Assembly (NCBI RefSeq): GCF_030409755.1
Contig: NZ_JAUFQE010000002.1
Span: forward strand, 992,001 to 1,056,000
Source of the DNA: Vibrio lentus
GTDB taxonomy: Bacteria > Pseudomonadota > Gammaproteobacteria > Enterobacterales > Vibrionaceae
DNA length: 64,000 nucleotides
Direction: 5' to 3'
The position numbers were made by a program, and so were the translations under genes. Below the pieces are notes generated by a model, which was given only the letters and a program-made list of their open reading frames with translations, was not told where the DNA came from and made no database searches. Positions 63,242 through 64,000 of this stretch are shown piece by piece. Every line of letters begins with the position of its first letter. Within the stretch, counting starts at the first letter, position 1.

Positions 63242-63272
63242 CAAAAAGGTTGCTCTGAGCAACCTTTTTTCT
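63242..63272. terminator. Bidirectional terminator after the subtilase gene
   Basis: AAAAAGGTTGCTC pairs with (G)AGCAACCTTTTT around TG, with A and T runs on both sides. It lies 30 bases past the subtilase stop on the minus strand. Confidence 0.85.
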
Positions 63273-63300
63273 TTATGAATCAATAGATAAATTGAAAACG

Positions 63301-64000
63301 TTAGCGAGTTTCTAGCTCTGCGAAAATTGCTTCAGCATCCACAACACTTCCTGAGATAGAAAGTGTGTTGAACGGAACCAAATCTTCAGGGCTAGAAGGC
63401 TTTTTAACTAACAGCTCTGGGTAGATTTTCGATTCACCCATCAACATTGCCTTGAGCTCTTTGACGGATAGGTCAGGGTAGCGAGACCAAACCAATGCCG
63501 CGACACCGGAAACAACAGGTGCAGCCATACTTGTGCCACTTTTCGAACCGTACGTGTTTCCCGGAGTGGTTGATAAAATACGGTACCCAGGTGCAAACAC
63601 ATCAACCGATTTCTGACCGAAGTTACTGAAGCTTGCCACTAACGTTTCGTCGGCATATTTTGCTGATGCACCCACATCTAACCATGTTGAAATAGGCTTT
63701 GAACGGTAGTGCTTCGCGTAGCGGTTTGGAAAGCTTGGTTTGATGTCGTTATCGTTACGGCTGTTTCCCGCAGAGTGAACGATCAACACGCCTTTACGCG
63801 CTGCATAGCGGAACGCGTGGTCGACGATGTACTTACGTGGCGAGTAGCTTTTGCCGAAGCTCATGTTAATGACCTTAGCACCATTATCGACGGCGTAGCG
63901 CACTGCGTTAGCAATGTCTTTGTCTCGCTCATCGCCATTTGGCACCATACGTACCGCCATGATCTGAGCATGATCCGCTACACCATCAATACCAATAAAA
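63301..64000 (-). CDS. S8-family subtilisin-like serine peptidase, C-terminal part
   Basis: The minus-strand frame stays open to base 64000, so the gene begins outside the window; the ATG at 63960 is internal. About 233 residues are visible: GIDGVADHAQIMAVRMVPNG, GAKVINMSFGKSY, HSAGNSRND (oxyanion Asn) and GTSMAAPVVSGVAAL with the catalytic serine. The Asp and His of the triad should lie in the missing N-terminal part. No C-terminal secretion domain follows; it ends about 75 residues after the serine region. Such enzymes are usually secreted or periplasmic. Confidence 0.88.
   Translation of the reverse strand, partial: FIGIDGVADHAQIMAVRMVPNGDERDKDIANAVRYAVDNGAKVINMSFGKSYSPRKYIVDHAFRYAARKGVLIVHSAGNSRNDNDIKPSFPNRYAKHYRSKPISTWLDVGASAKYADETLVASFSNFGQKSVDVFAPGYRILSTTPGNTYGSKSGTSMAAPVVSGVAALVWSRYPDLSVKELKAMLMGESKIYPELLVKKPSSPEDLVPFNTLSISGSVVDAEAIFAELETR

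Overview
The window looks like part of a Vibrio chromosome, most likely from the Splendidus-clade side of the genus. Gene content and style point that way: a Vibrio-type Tad/Flp pilus locus, a chitinase with paired chitin-binding domains, a Fur-controlled TonB receptor and an exopolysaccharide (EPS) locus. Placement is by pattern recognition only, with no database search. I see no rRNA, tRNA or CRISPR array.

Layout. 1-249 is the tail of an HNH nuclease gene. 696-13736 is a LysR regulator divergent from a complete tad locus (flp, tadV, cpaB, cpaC, rcpB-like, tadZABCDEFG, ompA-like), followed by a diguanylate cyclase. 14887-19901 holds a second-type purA, two LysR genes and a secreted sulfatase. 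20227-24993 holds a LysR remnant, a frameshifted mscS gene, a chemotaxis receptor and a small unknown gene.

25335-50758 is a long Wzx/Wzy-type EPS locus. An initiating glycosyl-1-P transferase, exporter and tyrosine kinase open it. An AT-rich variable core follows, with a sulfotransferase, Wzy, two glycosyltransferases, an epimerase and Wzx. A conserved tail closes it: galU (broken), VpsP/VpsQ-like genes, an Ala-rich secreted protein, a second Wzy-like protein and a low-molecular-weight tyrosine phosphatase. Inside the locus lie cysD, cysN, cysC, an SLC13-type permease and a DHH phosphoesterase. Together these look like a private supply line for PAPS (import, activation, transfer, and possibly PAP recycling) for a sulfated polysaccharide. 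In this strain the sulfotransferase gene is cut by an IS200/IS605-type element, so the polymer may currently be unsulfated.

51039-64000 holds a porin, twin TetR-like regulators, a GH18 chitinase, a LysR gene, a TonB receptor, a methyltransferase, a PAS-GGDEF gene with a pentanucleotide repeat in its 5' region, an acetyltransferase and the C-terminal part of a subtilase.

Three non-coding patterns stand out. First, GTAC-rich near-palindromes sit inside or beside predicted promoters of the EPS locus, of galU and of both TetR genes, which suggests a shared operator. Second, two interleaved palindromic repeat types (ATTCCC...GGGAAT and ATTCCAGA...TCTGGAAT) form arrays at the borders of the cysDN-wzx-permease, cysC-DHH and GIY-YIG nuclease blocks. 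Third, there are short tandem arrays upstream of the porin (five 16-bp units) and upstream of the PAS-GGDEF gene (nine 5-bp units).
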